Below are positions 35,565 through 44,637 of a DNA stretch of 64,000 nt, in pieces. Position 1 is the stretch's first letter. Each line of letters starts with the position of its first letter. The position numbers and the translations under genes are program-made. Source of the stretch: an uncultured Cellvibrio sp. Its GTDB lineage: Bacteria > Pseudomonadota > Gammaproteobacteria > Pseudomonadales > Cellvibrionaceae. Location: contig CALFXJ010000021.1 in assembly GCA_937958105.1 (NCBI GenBank), positions 62,001 to 126,000 of the forward strand, in the 5' to 3' direction. The notes under the pieces were generated by a model. It ran no database searches, was not told the DNA's origin, and was given only the letters and a program-made list of their open reading frames with translations.

Positions 35565-36566
35565 TCATACCCAACCAGAAAGGCGCGCACGGAACAGGCT
35601 CCGGCTGCGACTGACCTCGTCGTGCAGACCTATGCGGGTCAGCTCGTGGAGTCCCAGACTGTCTGTGTCGTTGATGCCGCGCCTGGTTGTCACTGCTGCC
35701 TGATAGTGCTGTTTCACGAGGGACAACGCAACCTCATTGTAGTCCCCATTGGGAAAACAGAATAAGTTAACGAAAGACTGCAAACCCTGTTCCAGAATTG
35801 ATTTACTACGCACTATCTCGTATTCCAGCTCTTCCACCGGGAGGGAATCTGTCAGGCGGCGATGGGTGCAGGTGTGCGATCCGATCTCGATAAGTCCTGA
35901 CTCACGCATCTCCCTTAACTGTGACCAGCTCATCAATGCTGGCGGCATGTCACTACACAGCTGACGCCAGTTTATCTGCTCAAGCGCCTCATAAATCTCC
36001 GCATCAGTAAGAACCTTGAGTCGCCGGATGACTTCAGCAATCTGATCAGCCCTAGGAACACCCGTCGACCGGTTGATGTAGGGCTGAAAGCGGTGATGTG
36101 CCACCAATTCTGACGCTGCACCATTCAATAGTAGTGTAGCTATGATATTTGGCCAGAACTGAAAATCCGTACCTATCTTTTCTGCCACCGCAAACAGTGT
36201 TGCCGGGGCTGCACTGGCCTTCAGGACCGGGAATGCGAATTCATAATTATCCAGCCAGCCGTCATCAAAAGTGATAGCGCAGGCACGGCTCGGTACCGGG
36301 CGACCTGCCTGGTTGTCCTGAATCCACTGACCCAGGGAAACCAGCTCAAACTGCTTCCGGATCTCCTGGATATGCATCTCCAGCGTCTCCGGCTGGACCA
36401 GCATTCCCGGCTCTTCCCGAGCGTAGCGAAGGTCACCGGCAGGCAGAACACGGTGATACATCAACAGCCATAACCGGGGCGATCTGCCATTACGTGTATG
36501 GGGTCCGAAATGGCTGGCCAGCGAAACCACCACCGGTTTTACAAGATGCTTTATCGCTGCCTTCAT
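35565..36566 (-). CDS. NodB-type polysaccharide deacetylase (second copy)
   Basis: 333 aa. NodB core: AITFDDGWLDNYEFAFPVL with the Asp pair, and IGSHTCTHRRL with the HxxxH metal pair. The N-terminal VSLGQWIQDN, PRLWLLMYHRVLP is characteristic. Only about 1 base separates it from the upstream ATP-grasp gene, so they are translationally linked. The two deacetylases differ strongly in sequence and probably act on different acceptors. Confidence 0.85.
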   Translation of the reverse strand: MKAAIKHLVKPVVVSLASHFGPHTRNGRSPRLWLLMYHRVLPAGDLRYAREEPGMLVQPETLEMHIQEIRKQFELVSLGQWIQDNQAGRPVPSRACAITFDDGWLDNYEFAFPVLKASAAPATLFAVAEKIGTDFQFWPNIIATLLLNGAASELVAHHRFQPYINRSTGVPRADQIAEVIRRLKVLTDAEIYEALEQINWRQLCSDMPPALMSWSQLREMRESGLIEIGSHTCTHRRLTDSLPVEELEYEIVRSKSILEQGLQSFVNLFCFPNGDYNEVALSLVKQHYQAAVTTRRGINDTDSLGLHELTRIGLHDEVSRSRSLFRARLSGWV

Positions 36567-36567
36567 A

Positions 36568-37752
36568 TCACCGTCCTACTAATTGTTTAAGGTATAGCAG
36601 TAGTTCATATCGTGCAGGCCCCAGGTCACCCCAACGATTTATTTCGTGTCGACAGTGGGTCAAGCGGGGAGTAAAAAACTGCACCACTCTTTGAAGTTTC
36701 TGCTTCCAGGTATAGTCGCTCTTCAGATAGAGATACAGACTATCCACATCTCCCAGCAGCCAGCGGAGCCGCTGACCGGTGCGATAGTTAACCGCCACAG
36801 GCCGCCTGATGTGCCCCTGGCGGGCCAGCTCTGCCTCCCACAACAATCTCGGGAAATCAACACCGGAATCTATGGCAAGCTGCAGAGAACCCCAGAATCT
36901 GGTGTTGACCTCCATCAGGTAGGCTTCCCCACCCTCTGAAATTCTAAACTCCACCATCGCAACACCGTGCCAGTTCACCGCACTGAGCAGTTTTTCTGCG
37001 CAGGCTTGAATATGAGGATCTACCGCTACACTTTCACTTAAAACACTCACCCCCCCTTGTGGAGGCTTTTCCCGTATGCGCCGATGGGCAAAAAAAACGT
37101 CGGGCTTGCCCTGATTGTACAAACAGAAGATACCCGCTCCATAGCCGGGAATGAATTCCTGCAACATGAACGACGTCGAACGGAGATATTCTGATCGCTG
37201 CAGCTCGTCGATTAAATCCTGCTTTGAATAAAGTATCCGCACTCGCGTCGCCAGCCAACCGCTGGCTGTATATATTCTCGACAGACATGGTTTTAACACA
37301 ACGGGAAACGTCTGCGCATCAACATCCAGCTCTGCCGCGGAAGCAAACCAGCGAGACTCCGGACAAAGGACACCACGGCTTCTGGCCAGCTCAACCAATT
37401 TTCCTTTATCGGCCAGTGACATGACTGTTTGGTAGTCCGCAAAAGGCAGGGGCAAATGGGAAAAATTTTGAAGATTCATCAGCAGGAGCTGACTGGTAAT
37501 TTCAGTTACAGGAACCACCAGGTCGTAAGGCTGTACAGCAATCTGTTCTCGCAACCACTCCAGAAACTTTTCTGGCTCCTTCTCCGAACTCGGGCTGCAC
37601 AAACTGAGATGGGAAAACCTTGAAGACCCCGCCAGCGTTCTCTCCGCTGAATCCGCCGTAGTCACAATAACATCGGGCAAGGAACCCAGTGAACGAGTCA
37701 CGGCCAGCGCACTGCGCTGACAGGCATCAAGTACCAGTATTTGAAAAGCCAT
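36568..37752 (-). CDS. ATP-grasp domain ligase
   Basis: 394 aa, soluble. N-terminal alpha/beta preATP-grasp fold (ILVLDACQRSALAVTRSLG), nucleotide-binding region PVVLKPCLSR, adenine loop MLQEFIPGYGAG, and metal/phosphate site VEFRISEGGEAYLMEVNTRFWG. Such enzymes ligate a carboxylate to an amine using ATP, forming an acyl-phosphate. In polysaccharide loci they are thought to modify sugars with amino acids, which would fit with FemAB and GNAT here (inference). Immediately upstream of the deacetylase gene. Confidence 0.82.
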   Translation of the reverse strand: MAFQILVLDACQRSALAVTRSLGSLPDVIVTTADSAERTLAGSSRFSHLSLCSPSSEKEPEKFLEWLREQIAVQPYDLVVPVTEITSQLLLMNLQNFSHLPLPFADYQTVMSLADKGKLVELARSRGVLCPESRWFASAAELDVDAQTFPVVLKPCLSRIYTASGWLATRVRILYSKQDLIDELQRSEYLRSTSFMLQEFIPGYGAGIFCLYNQGKPDVFFAHRRIREKPPQGGVSVLSESVAVDPHIQACAEKLLSAVNWHGVAMVEFRISEGGEAYLMEVNTRFWGSLQLAIDSGVDFPRLLWEAELARQGHIRRPVAVNYRTGQRLRWLLGDVDSLYLYLKSDYTWKQKLQRVVQFFTPRLTHCRHEINRWGDLGPARYELLLYLKQLVGR

Positions 37753-37780
37753 TAAATCGTCCCTTACCTGAATTTTACCG

Positions 37781-37809
37781 TTGACCAGAATTTACTGTTG
37801 CGATAATAC
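37781..37809 (+). promoter_or_regulatory. Strong candidate sigma-70 promoter of the GT4-wzb-wzy unit
   Basis: TTGACC (37781-37786), 17-base spacer, TAATAC (37804-37809), about 90 bases before the GT4 start at 37900. The gap 37753-37899 is divergent, so a minus-strand promoter for the ATP-grasp unit must be nearby too. Confidence 0.55.
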
Positions 37810-37899
37810 CGTGACCTTACAAATTATGCTCCGCTAACTGGTAATAACTCACTCTTTTTAGTAGATTGTTGCAGCCAAATTTGCCGCAGGCTCGCACAC

Positions 37900-39024
37900 A
37901 TGGATAAAAGTTTGCCCAGTATTTTACATGCTATCGATACCACTGGACCGGGTGGTGCGGAAACCGTTTTTCTCGACCTGACGGAAAATTTAACACTTCC
38001 GGGCTATCGCTCAATTGCCATCATCAAAGGTCCGGGCTGGGTTGAAGATCAGCTCAAAGCTCGCGGTATTCATTATTATATTGTTAAGCCTGAAAGCGGG
38101 TTTTCGCTCGCATACTATCGCCAGTTGATTCGGATCATTCGCGAAAATAATGTACGCCTTATCCAGGCTCATTTGCTTGGCTCCACCCTGACTTACTCAC
38201 TTATTGCCCTGTTATTGCGCATTCCCCTGGTGGCCACCCTGCATGGGCGGGTCGATGTCAACCCGAACGAACGACTGATCTTTCTAAAGAACCTGATCAT
38301 GAAATTGGGAGTCAGCAGGCTTGTAACCGTAAGCCAGGACCTCGCTGACTATATTGAAGCGCGCGGCCTCTTCAGCAAGCAGGACATCCGTGTGATATAT
38401 AACGGTGTGGATGTAGCAAAATATGGCAAGAATACCCTGCAGGATATTCGCCAGCAGCTGCAGCTGGAGGATGACGCAATCCTGATCGGTAGTGTGGGAA
38501 ATGTTCGCCCTGCCAAGGCTTATCACGTGTTGATCGATGCAGCGAAAGAAGTGGTAGCGCACAATCCCAAGGTGCATTTTGTCATCGCAGGGCACAAGAA
38601 ACCGGAACTGATGGCACGGCTTGATGATCAGATTAAGCGTGCCAATCTGTGCGATAACGTTCATTTCATCGGATTCCAACAAGATAGCGCTGCGTTTCTC
38701 GGACAAATGGATATATTCGCCCTCTCTTCAAGTTCTGAGGGCTTTTCTATCTCAACGATAGAAGCCATGGCTACCGGCCTGCCAGTTTTAGCAACACGCT
38801 GCGGCGGACCCGAGGAGATCATTCTCAACGAGGATGAAGGTTTACTGATTCCCAAAGATAATATTCAAGCGTTAGCAGATGGCATTATTACGTTAATACG
38901 CGATACGGAGATGCGGGTGAAACTATCGGAAGGGGGTCGACGACGCGCTCATAATAGCTTTTCCATGACCCAGATATTATCCCGTTACGAACGCGAATAT
39001 TTGAATTTGCTTTCCCATCCATAG
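37900..39024 (+). CDS. GT4 family glycosyltransferase
   Basis: 374 aa. GT-B fold: N-terminal acceptor domain with DTTGPGGAETVFLDL, and a C-terminal nucleotide-sugar domain with IGSVGNVRPAKAYHVLIDA, VHFIGFQQDSAAFL, ALSSSSEGFSISTIEAMATGLPVLAT, GGPEEI. The EX7E-type motif is present. Adds a sugar to the lipid-linked repeat on the cytosolic membrane face; donor and linkage unknown. First gene of a plus-strand unit with the tyrosine phosphatase (27-base gap) and polymerase, under a good promoter. Confidence 0.9.
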   Translation: MDKSLPSILHAIDTTGPGGAETVFLDLTENLTLPGYRSIAIIKGPGWVEDQLKARGIHYYIVKPESGFSLAYYRQLIRIIRENNVRLIQAHLLGSTLTYSLIALLLRIPLVATLHGRVDVNPNERLIFLKNLIMKLGVSRLVTVSQDLADYIEARGLFSKQDIRVIYNGVDVAKYGKNTLQDIRQQLQLEDDAILIGSVGNVRPAKAYHVLIDAAKEVVAHNPKVHFVIAGHKKPELMARLDDQIKRANLCDNVHFIGFQQDSAAFLGQMDIFALSSSSEGFSISTIEAMATGLPVLATRCGGPEEIILNEDEGLLIPKDNIQALADGIITLIRDTEMRVKLSEGGRRRAHNSFSMTQILSRYEREYLNLLSHP

Positions 39025-39051
39025 GGCTGAACTGCCTAGAAAGGATTACAC

Positions 39052-39612
39052 GTGCTAGATGCATTAATTCAGAAGATTAAAAACCAGTATGGCTCAAAGT
39101 ACGGGCTGAAGAATCAATGGAAGTATTCTTTAAAAACCCGTTTAGGAGACTTTAAAAAGTACAAGGATATCGATTTTCCGAAAGTAAACCGTTTAGTTTT
39201 TGTCTGCGCAGGCAATATCTGTCGCAGCCCTCTTGCTGAAGCTGTTGCCACCGACTCAGGAATAAATGCCGTGTCCTACGGCTTAAGCTGCCGCGGAGGT
39301 GATAAGGCAGATCAAAGGGCCATTAAATATGCTGCCCAATATGGCTTAAATCTCGAAGACCATGTGACCCAAAATATAAAAAGTTATACTCCGAAAGATG
39401 GCGACTTATTAGTCGGGATGGAGCCATTCCATGTTATATCGCTGGAGGAAGCTTATGGTTCCGAAACACCCATTACTTTGATTGGCATGTGGCTTAGTGA
39501 TAGCAAAGCTTATATTCACGACCCGTTTAACGCCAATGAGATTTTTTTCAATCGGTGTGAAAACGAAATTAGGGAAGCGACTCTCTCACTGGCCGCCAGA
39601 ATGAGGCAATAA
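39052..39612 (+). CDS. Low-molecular-weight protein-tyrosine phosphatase
   Basis: 186 aa from GTG at 39052, with AAAGGA 7 bases upstream. Catalytic P-loop CX5R: C52-AGNIC-R58 (FVCAGNICRSPLAE), general-acid Asp in HDPF near the C-terminus (the usual DPY is DPF here). The ~45-residue N-terminal extension is unusual for the Wzb/Etp family and Lys-rich. It would dephosphorylate tyrosine on a Wzc/CpsD-type protein or a sugar enzyme. It is AT-rich compared with the core genome. Its stop is 1 base before the polymerase start. Confidence 0.88.
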   Translation: MLDALIQKIKNQYGSKYGLKNQWKYSLKTRLGDFKKYKDIDFPKVNRLVFVCAGNICRSPLAEAVATDSGINAVSYGLSCRGGDKADQRAIKYAAQYGLNLEDHVTQNIKSYTPKDGDLLVGMEPFHVISLEEAYGSETPITLIGMWLSDSKAYIHDPFNANEIFFNRCENEIREATLSLAARMRQ

Positions 39613-39613
39613 T

Positions 39614-40903
39614 ATGTCAGCGTCCTCAGCAGAGGAGTTCTATGTATTCCGAGTAAAAAATATGTGGAACTTTTTCAGGAAGGAACACTTTTCTTTCTGG
39701 ATGATCTGCTGTTATCTGGCCTTTGAAATGATCCGCCCTCAAGCCTTGTTCCCCAGCATAGATTTTCTCCCCTGGGCACAAATATTTATTATGCTCTCAG
39801 CGATAGGCGCATTCATTGACCCCAAGGTCAAATGGACTTCAAGCCCAGCTAACATTTGGATGACGCTTTTTTTATTGACAATCATTGCATCCACCTACGC
39901 AGCTTACTATCCAGAGGTCTCCAAGAATCGTTTTATTGATTTCTTCAACTGGTTTGTTATTTATTTCCTGATCATAAACATCGTAAATACGAAAGAGCGA
40001 TTCTATATATTCTTAATGATCTTTGTGGTGGCGTGCGCGAAGATTGCGGTCGGAACGACTAAGTCCTGGGCAGGCAGAGGTTTTTCCTTTACAAGCTGGG
40101 GTTTGATGGGGCCAAAAGGATACTTTCAGAACTCCGGCGAGCTAGCTATACTCATGCTTATTTTGTTTCCACTCGCATTCTTTTTGTATCTTACTTTTAA
40201 ACCCAGCGCTCAAAAGTGGGAAAAGTATGCTCTCCTGGCTTTCTGGATATGCCCTGTGTTAACCATCTTGGGTGCAAGTAGTCGCGGATCACAGATAGCG
40301 CTTGCGCTGCAGCTCATACTCATCTTTAGAAAAAGTTTACTCAAGGTCAAATCACTGATAGGTGTTGTAGCCTTTGCATCACTGTTTCTTTTTCTACTAC
40401 CAGATGAACAGAAAGAACGTTTTGCAAAAACTGGATCAGACAAAACATCCCAGCAGCGCCTGCTTTACTGGAAAAACGGCTGGGAAATGATGACTGAAAA
40501 TCCAGTACTTGGAGTGGGGTATTTCAATTTTATTCCGTACTACGAACATTACTATCCAGAAGACATGCTCTACGAAAGAGCAGAACTGCCTCATAATATA
40601 TTTATTCAGGTGGGTACTGATTCGGGTTTTGTAGGATTATTTTTCTTCTTAATGATTATTTTATATTGTATTAAAACCACGAGGAGAATTGCGTCTGATA
40701 ATAATTTGGACGGCGTCTGGAGGGCCATTGCTGCGGGCCTAGGTTATGGCGTATTTGGATTTGTTATAGCGGGGCAATTTGTTACTGTAGCCTACTATCC
40801 ATTCCTATGGATCAGTCTATCGCTGATTGTATCTCTTCAACAGATTATCAGAAGGCTAAAAACAAGCGATGCCCCGCTCGTTAAAACATCTAACGTGGAA
40901 TAG
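39614..40903 (+). CDS. O-antigen ligase/polymerase (Wzy-like) membrane protein
   Basis: 429 aa, about 10-11 membrane helices. A large periplasmic loop before the last helices carries ENPVLGVGYFNF and LPHNIFIQVGTDSGFVGLFFF, the hallmark of the Wzy_C/O-antigen-ligase family. Exosortase A loci typically have such a protein; it would polymerise the repeat unit in the periplasm. Start at 39614 or at 39662 (MWNFFRK). Ends 14 bases inside the convergent lyase gene. Low GC. Confidence 0.82.
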   Translation: MSASSAEEFYVFRVKNMWNFFRKEHFSFWMICCYLAFEMIRPQALFPSIDFLPWAQIFIMLSAIGAFIDPKVKWTSSPANIWMTLFLLTIIASTYAAYYPEVSKNRFIDFFNWFVIYFLIINIVNTKERFYIFLMIFVVACAKIAVGTTKSWAGRGFSFTSWGLMGPKGYFQNSGELAILMLILFPLAFFLYLTFKPSAQKWEKYALLAFWICPVLTILGASSRGSQIALALQLILIFRKSLLKVKSLIGVVAFASLFLFLLPDEQKERFAKTGSDKTSQQRLLYWKNGWEMMTENPVLGVGYFNFIPYYEHYYPEDMLYERAELPHNIFIQVGTDSGFVGLFFFLMIILYCIKTTRRIASDNNLDGVWRAIAAGLGYGVFGFVIAGQFVTVAYYPFLWISLSLIVSLQQIIRRLKTSDAPLVKTSNVE

Positions 40904-41657
40904 GCGGCAAAGGACGCGCAGCAACACGATCAAGGAAACGAACATTATCTATAAACATTATAGTGTCTTCACTAAAGCCACTATTGGCCCAACCCAACAA
41001 ATAGCCGTACCGATAGCCTTGGGAGCCGGGCAGATGATTTTTAACCCTATCATCATTTAAATGCAATCTGCCATTTTTATATATTCTGATAGAGCCTAAC
41101 GATTTATCCGTGGGGGCTTTAACGTCGATTCTTACAGCCATCCATCTACCTTTATCCTCCTCTGTAATAAAGCCGGACTCGTTTTTTACTGCAGTGCTTT
41201 GCCCATAGCTTGGCTCCAGGCGGTAATCACTACCTATTGTTGATCCACCACCCTCGGTTAACATGGACGCCCCCACCTTTTCTATATCGTCATAAGTCTT
41301 GGTCCACAGCCGAAAGAATTTATTGTTATTAGTGTTATCTCCAGGACGTCGATGGTTATAGTTTGTTGGTACGTATAAATCGAACTCAATAGTGAGCTGC
41401 ATATACTCCCTTCCCAGGTCAAAGCGAGCCTCCGAGAAGCTATCTGCTGTGCTATTTCCACCTTGGAAGAAGAAGCGCATCGCATGCCCTTCCCGCTTGG
41501 TATACGAGGGGAGCTCCGCTAGGGTTACGCTTGTTAATGCACCCCACACAGATTTGAAGCGGCCGGACTCAAAGTCGTCCTCGGCAATAACATCTGCGTA
41601 GGCTGACGGAATACATAATAATAGGGACAGAATAAAAACACGCCAGGGATTAGACAT
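40890..41657 (-). CDS. Secreted heparin-lyase-like polysaccharide lyase
   Basis: 255 aa. A signal peptide (MSNPWRVFILSLLLCIPSAYA) without lipobox gives a periplasmic or secreted protein. Beta-jelly-roll of the same family as the lipoprotein at 10223: EDDFESGRFKSVWGAL, LTIEFDLYVP, KFFRLWTKTYDDIEK, RWMAVRIDVKAP, IRIYKNGRL, MFIDNVRFLD. In an export locus it probably trims or frees the polymer, or clears polymer stuck in the periplasm. Overlaps the polymerase gene tail-to-tail by 14 bases. Active site residues cannot be assigned with certainty. Confidence 0.75.
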   Translation of the reverse strand: MSNPWRVFILSLLLCIPSAYADVIAEDDFESGRFKSVWGALTSVTLAELPSYTKREGHAMRFFFQGGNSTADSFSEARFDLGREYMQLTIEFDLYVPTNYNHRRPGDNTNNNKFFRLWTKTYDDIEKVGASMLTEGGGSTIGSDYRLEPSYGQSTAVKNESGFITEEDKGRWMAVRIDVKAPTDKSLGSIRIYKNGRLHLNDDRVKNHLPGSQGYRYGYLLGWANSGFSEDTIMFIDNVRFLDRVAARPLPPIPR

Positions 41658-42260
41658 TTTGATATCTCCGAAATGTGAAGATACTCTTTTGGCACCACTT
41701 TAAATAGCCTATTAAACAGTATCTTAAGCGTTAAACTGTATAAAGATTATTTCTCATACAATTGTGATCATCATAGTCCAAAAATGGGATGTTGCCTGCC
41801 GACGAACCCGTTAAATGGGAATTCTTTCGCAATATCCAAGGATTTTTATATAGACGCTTTTCGGTAGAAAATTGCGCCATCCAGAGGTACGATCATCAAC
41901 GAAGAAGAGCGAGTTGCGTCTGCTTGATCTATGACAAGAGCAAAGTCTGAAAATTAGCTCCAGCCATACAACCTCTCACCACTCAATAATGTCGGTAAAT
42001 GTTAAGTCGCTAACGCAAAGCCCAGCGGCGGGAGCTGTGGCTCGCTGAGGTTTGTGATGAGGACTTTTCATTAGAAGAGCCGCGGCAGCCAAGGTTGGCG
42101 TCATCGTCGTCTGGATAATCGATAACTCAACGCTGATTATTTTCTAAAGCGATCTTCTACTCCAACGTAGTTAATAACATTGAGAGTCTCTATAATCGAC
42201 GGTTATCCAATGGTAATCCACCGCGACGATGTAAAATTTTTCGACTCAAGGAATTTGCGA
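41658..42260. other. 600-base gap with no recognised gene
   Basis: AT-rich for the first 300 bases. A short fragment frame at about 42000-42110 (RRELWLAEVCDEDFSLEE on the plus strand, ending at a stop) has no start codon and could be a decayed gene piece. No repeat, tRNA or IS ends seen. Promoters for the lyase (minus) and CapK-like gene (plus) must be here. Confidence 0.35.
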
Positions 42261-43592
42261 ATGTTCAATGATATCTACTTGAAAAGTCCCGCATTCGTAC
42301 AAAACCTGGCGCTCAGTGCCTATGGGTACAAGATGTATCGAGATCGCTTTGGGGGAGGGATTCCATCTGCTTACACCGAGCTGGGTGACCCACTGCTGCC
42401 TCCCAATGAATCCGACTTCGAGTTTCAAGAAGAACGTCTTCAATCCTTATTGCAGCATTGTGTTAAATATGTTCCCCATTATCAGAAACTTTTAACCAAA
42501 TGCGACTGGCGGGCGATTACCTGCAAGAATATCTCTCAGTATCTGCCGGTTTTGACAAAGAAGGATATTTTAAAAGACCCCGAATCTTTTTTATCCACCG
42601 CTCCAGATTTCCAAAAGAAGCTCAAACTTAATACCAGCGGCAGCAGCGGAACGCCGATGAATATCTATTCCTCATACGAAGCCAGGAGAATTAATTATTG
42701 TTTTTATCAGCAAATTCTCGCAAGCCAAGGTGCTGATTATCGATCCAAAAGTACGACGTTTGCGGGTCGAGTGCTGTACAAGGACGGCAGCAAATCACTG
42801 GATCGATACGATTACTACAACAACACGCAGTATCTATCTACCTATTTTATATCTTCAGATACTATTGAGCGGTATATAAGTTCGTTGAATAAGTGGCAAC
42901 CTATATTTATTGACGCTTATCCATCTGCCCTTCTTCAGATCCGCCAGCTTGCAAAGGAAAAAGATTTATCCATTGACTTCAAGCCAAGATTTATCATCAC
43001 TTCTTCTGAAACTCTAACGCCTACAGCAAGGGAAAAAATAGAAGAATTTTTCTGCACCAAGATTATTGATCATTATGGATGTACTGAGATGACTGTTTCA
43101 GCTGTATCTACGGGCGGTCAATATTTTGCAAGTCCACTTTACTCACTGATTGAACTTGAACATAAGTACGAAAGCTCCTATTCAGTAATCACAACGGGAC
43201 TGTTGAACTTTGCTATGCCATTAATACGTTATGAGATAGGGGATACTATCTCAACGGAAAACCCTGCAATGCCATATGTCTTCGACAGTGTTGAAGGGCG
43301 GGTGGATGATGTCATCATTACTCCCGAGGGGAGGCGGGTCGGCCGTATAGACCCCGCTTTTAAAGGCATCGAGGGAGTGGAATTAGCCCAAATAATTCAA
43401 TACAGAACAGATAGTCTCGAGATCAGCATCGTTCTTGATAAAAACAAAAGACACTTATTCAACGAAAAGCTTCTTGTCGAAAACATCAGAAGCAGGACCA
43501 GCCCACATATGCGAGTAAATATCAACTATCAAAGTCATATCGAAAAAAGCAGAAATGGAAAGTTCAAAAGCGTTATCAATGCAATCAAATAA
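42261..43592 (+). CDS. CapK/PaaK-like adenylate-forming enzyme
   Basis: 443 aa from ATG 42261, with AAGGA 8 bases upstream; a TTG start at 42180 would add 27 residues without support. Phenylacetate-CoA ligase-like adenylation fold: ATP loop LNTSGSSGTPMNIYSS, motif DHYGCTEMT, YEIGDTIS, and C-terminal VEGRVDDVIITPEGRRVGRIDP. It activates a carboxylic acid as an adenylate. In capsule loci such CapK-like enzymes may prepare an acyl or amino-acid modifier. AT-rich; 18 bases from the CapA gene, so co-transcribed. Confidence 0.85.
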   Translation: MFNDIYLKSPAFVQNLALSAYGYKMYRDRFGGGIPSAYTELGDPLLPPNESDFEFQEERLQSLLQHCVKYVPHYQKLLTKCDWRAITCKNISQYLPVLTKKDILKDPESFLSTAPDFQKKLKLNTSGSSGTPMNIYSSYEARRINYCFYQQILASQGADYRSKSTTFAGRVLYKDGSKSLDRYDYYNNTQYLSTYFISSDTIERYISSLNKWQPIFIDAYPSALLQIRQLAKEKDLSIDFKPRFIITSSETLTPTAREKIEEFFCTKIIDHYGCTEMTVSAVSTGGQYFASPLYSLIELEHKYESSYSVITTGLLNFAMPLIRYEIGDTISTENPAMPYVFDSVEGRVDDVIITPEGRRVGRIDPAFKGIEGVELAQIIQYRTDSLEISIVLDKNKRHLFNEKLLVENIRSRTSPHMRVNINYQSHIEKSRNGKFKSVINAIK

Positions 43593-43610
43593 GGAGTCAG
43601 GTAAGCCACA

Positions 43611-44609
43611 ATGAAAATTATGTTCGTAGGCGATCTTAACTTAGGAGAATATTACACATCTTTCGGTAATGGCCCAGGAACCTTCGCTAGAAAGAAAAGT
43701 GTTTTTTCTAACGTTATAGAGACTTTCAGACAGGCCGACTTTATTGTAGGCAACCTTGAAGCGGCCATCACAGATAAAAACAATGATCCCGATGATCCAG
43801 AACGGATGGTTCTTAAGGTTGAGCCATCCAATGCATACCAACTTACAGAAGCGGGCTTCAAAGTTTTACAGATTGCGAACAATCATACGGTACAGCATGG
43901 CCCAGAAGCATTTAATCAATGCCTCAATATACTTAAAGATCTCTCTATAGAGCCTGTTGGCCTGCAGAGACAGGAACCTGTAGTCATTCAAAAAGATGGC
44001 GTTTCATTTGGATTTCTTGCTGCATCAGATGTACCCGATAACACAGACAAAGCTCAAAATCTGTATCAACGACTGGACGATGAGTTTCTGGAAATTGTAC
44101 GCCGTACCGTTAACGATGTAGACCACATGATAGTCATGCTTCATTGGGGGCTTGAAGAATCTACAGTACCACTTCCCTACCAAAGAGAACTCGCCAGAAA
44201 GCTCAAAGAGCTGGGAGTTCGGGCAATCATTGGAAGCCACACTCATCTCTTTTATGAAATTGAGTCGAACAATAATTTCGTCTGCGCATACTCGTTGGGG
44301 AACTTTGTCTTCGATCTCTGCTGGGATAAGAGGCTAACCAGATCAGGAATACTTGAACTGGAGTTCACGAAGTCGAGTATCAGCGGAAGGGTTTGGCCGG
44401 TGACACTAGAAAAGAATGGCTGCCTTCCTACTATTTCAGGTAGCCCGGTTCCGCTTTCTGGCAACGTCACTTTATATGACCACGGAGACAGCTTGAAGTG
44501 GCAACAAACCAGAAAAGTAGTTTATCTGGTTTCAAATATTATGAAGGGAAATACTCGATTAAAATCAATTTTCTTCAAGCGAAAGTTTTTGCGTTGGCGC
44601 AAGCGTTGA
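43611..44609 (+). CDS. CapA-type metallophosphoesterase-fold protein
   Basis: 332 aa. PGA_cap/CapA family: MFVGDLNLGEYY (metal Asp), VGNLEAAITD, LQIANNHTVQHG, LHWGLEESTVPLPYQRELA, AIIGSHTHLFYEIE, AYSLGNFVFDL. In Bacillus CapA acts in poly-gamma-glutamate export; in Gram-negative loci related proteins are thought to work on a modified polymer. No signal peptide or membrane helix is visible, so it is cytosolic here. Lies between the CapK-like gene and a GT2 gene; same transcription unit. Confidence 0.85.
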   Translation: MKIMFVGDLNLGEYYTSFGNGPGTFARKKSVFSNVIETFRQADFIVGNLEAAITDKNNDPDDPERMVLKVEPSNAYQLTEAGFKVLQIANNHTVQHGPEAFNQCLNILKDLSIEPVGLQRQEPVVIQKDGVSFGFLAASDVPDNTDKAQNLYQRLDDEFLEIVRRTVNDVDHMIVMLHWGLEESTVPLPYQRELARKLKELGVRAIIGSHTHLFYEIESNNNFVCAYSLGNFVFDLCWDKRLTRSGILELEFTKSSISGRVWPVTLEKNGCLPTISGSPVPLSGNVTLYDHGDSLKWQQTRKVVYLVSNIMKGNTRLKSIFFKRKFLRWRKR

Positions 44610-44637
44610 TACCGCTTTTTATCTATAGGAGTTACAC

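Noticed and set aside
42180..42260. TTG start extending the CapK-like protein by 27 residues
   Set aside because: The ATG at 42261 has a good Shine-Dalgarno at the right distance, while the TTG has none.
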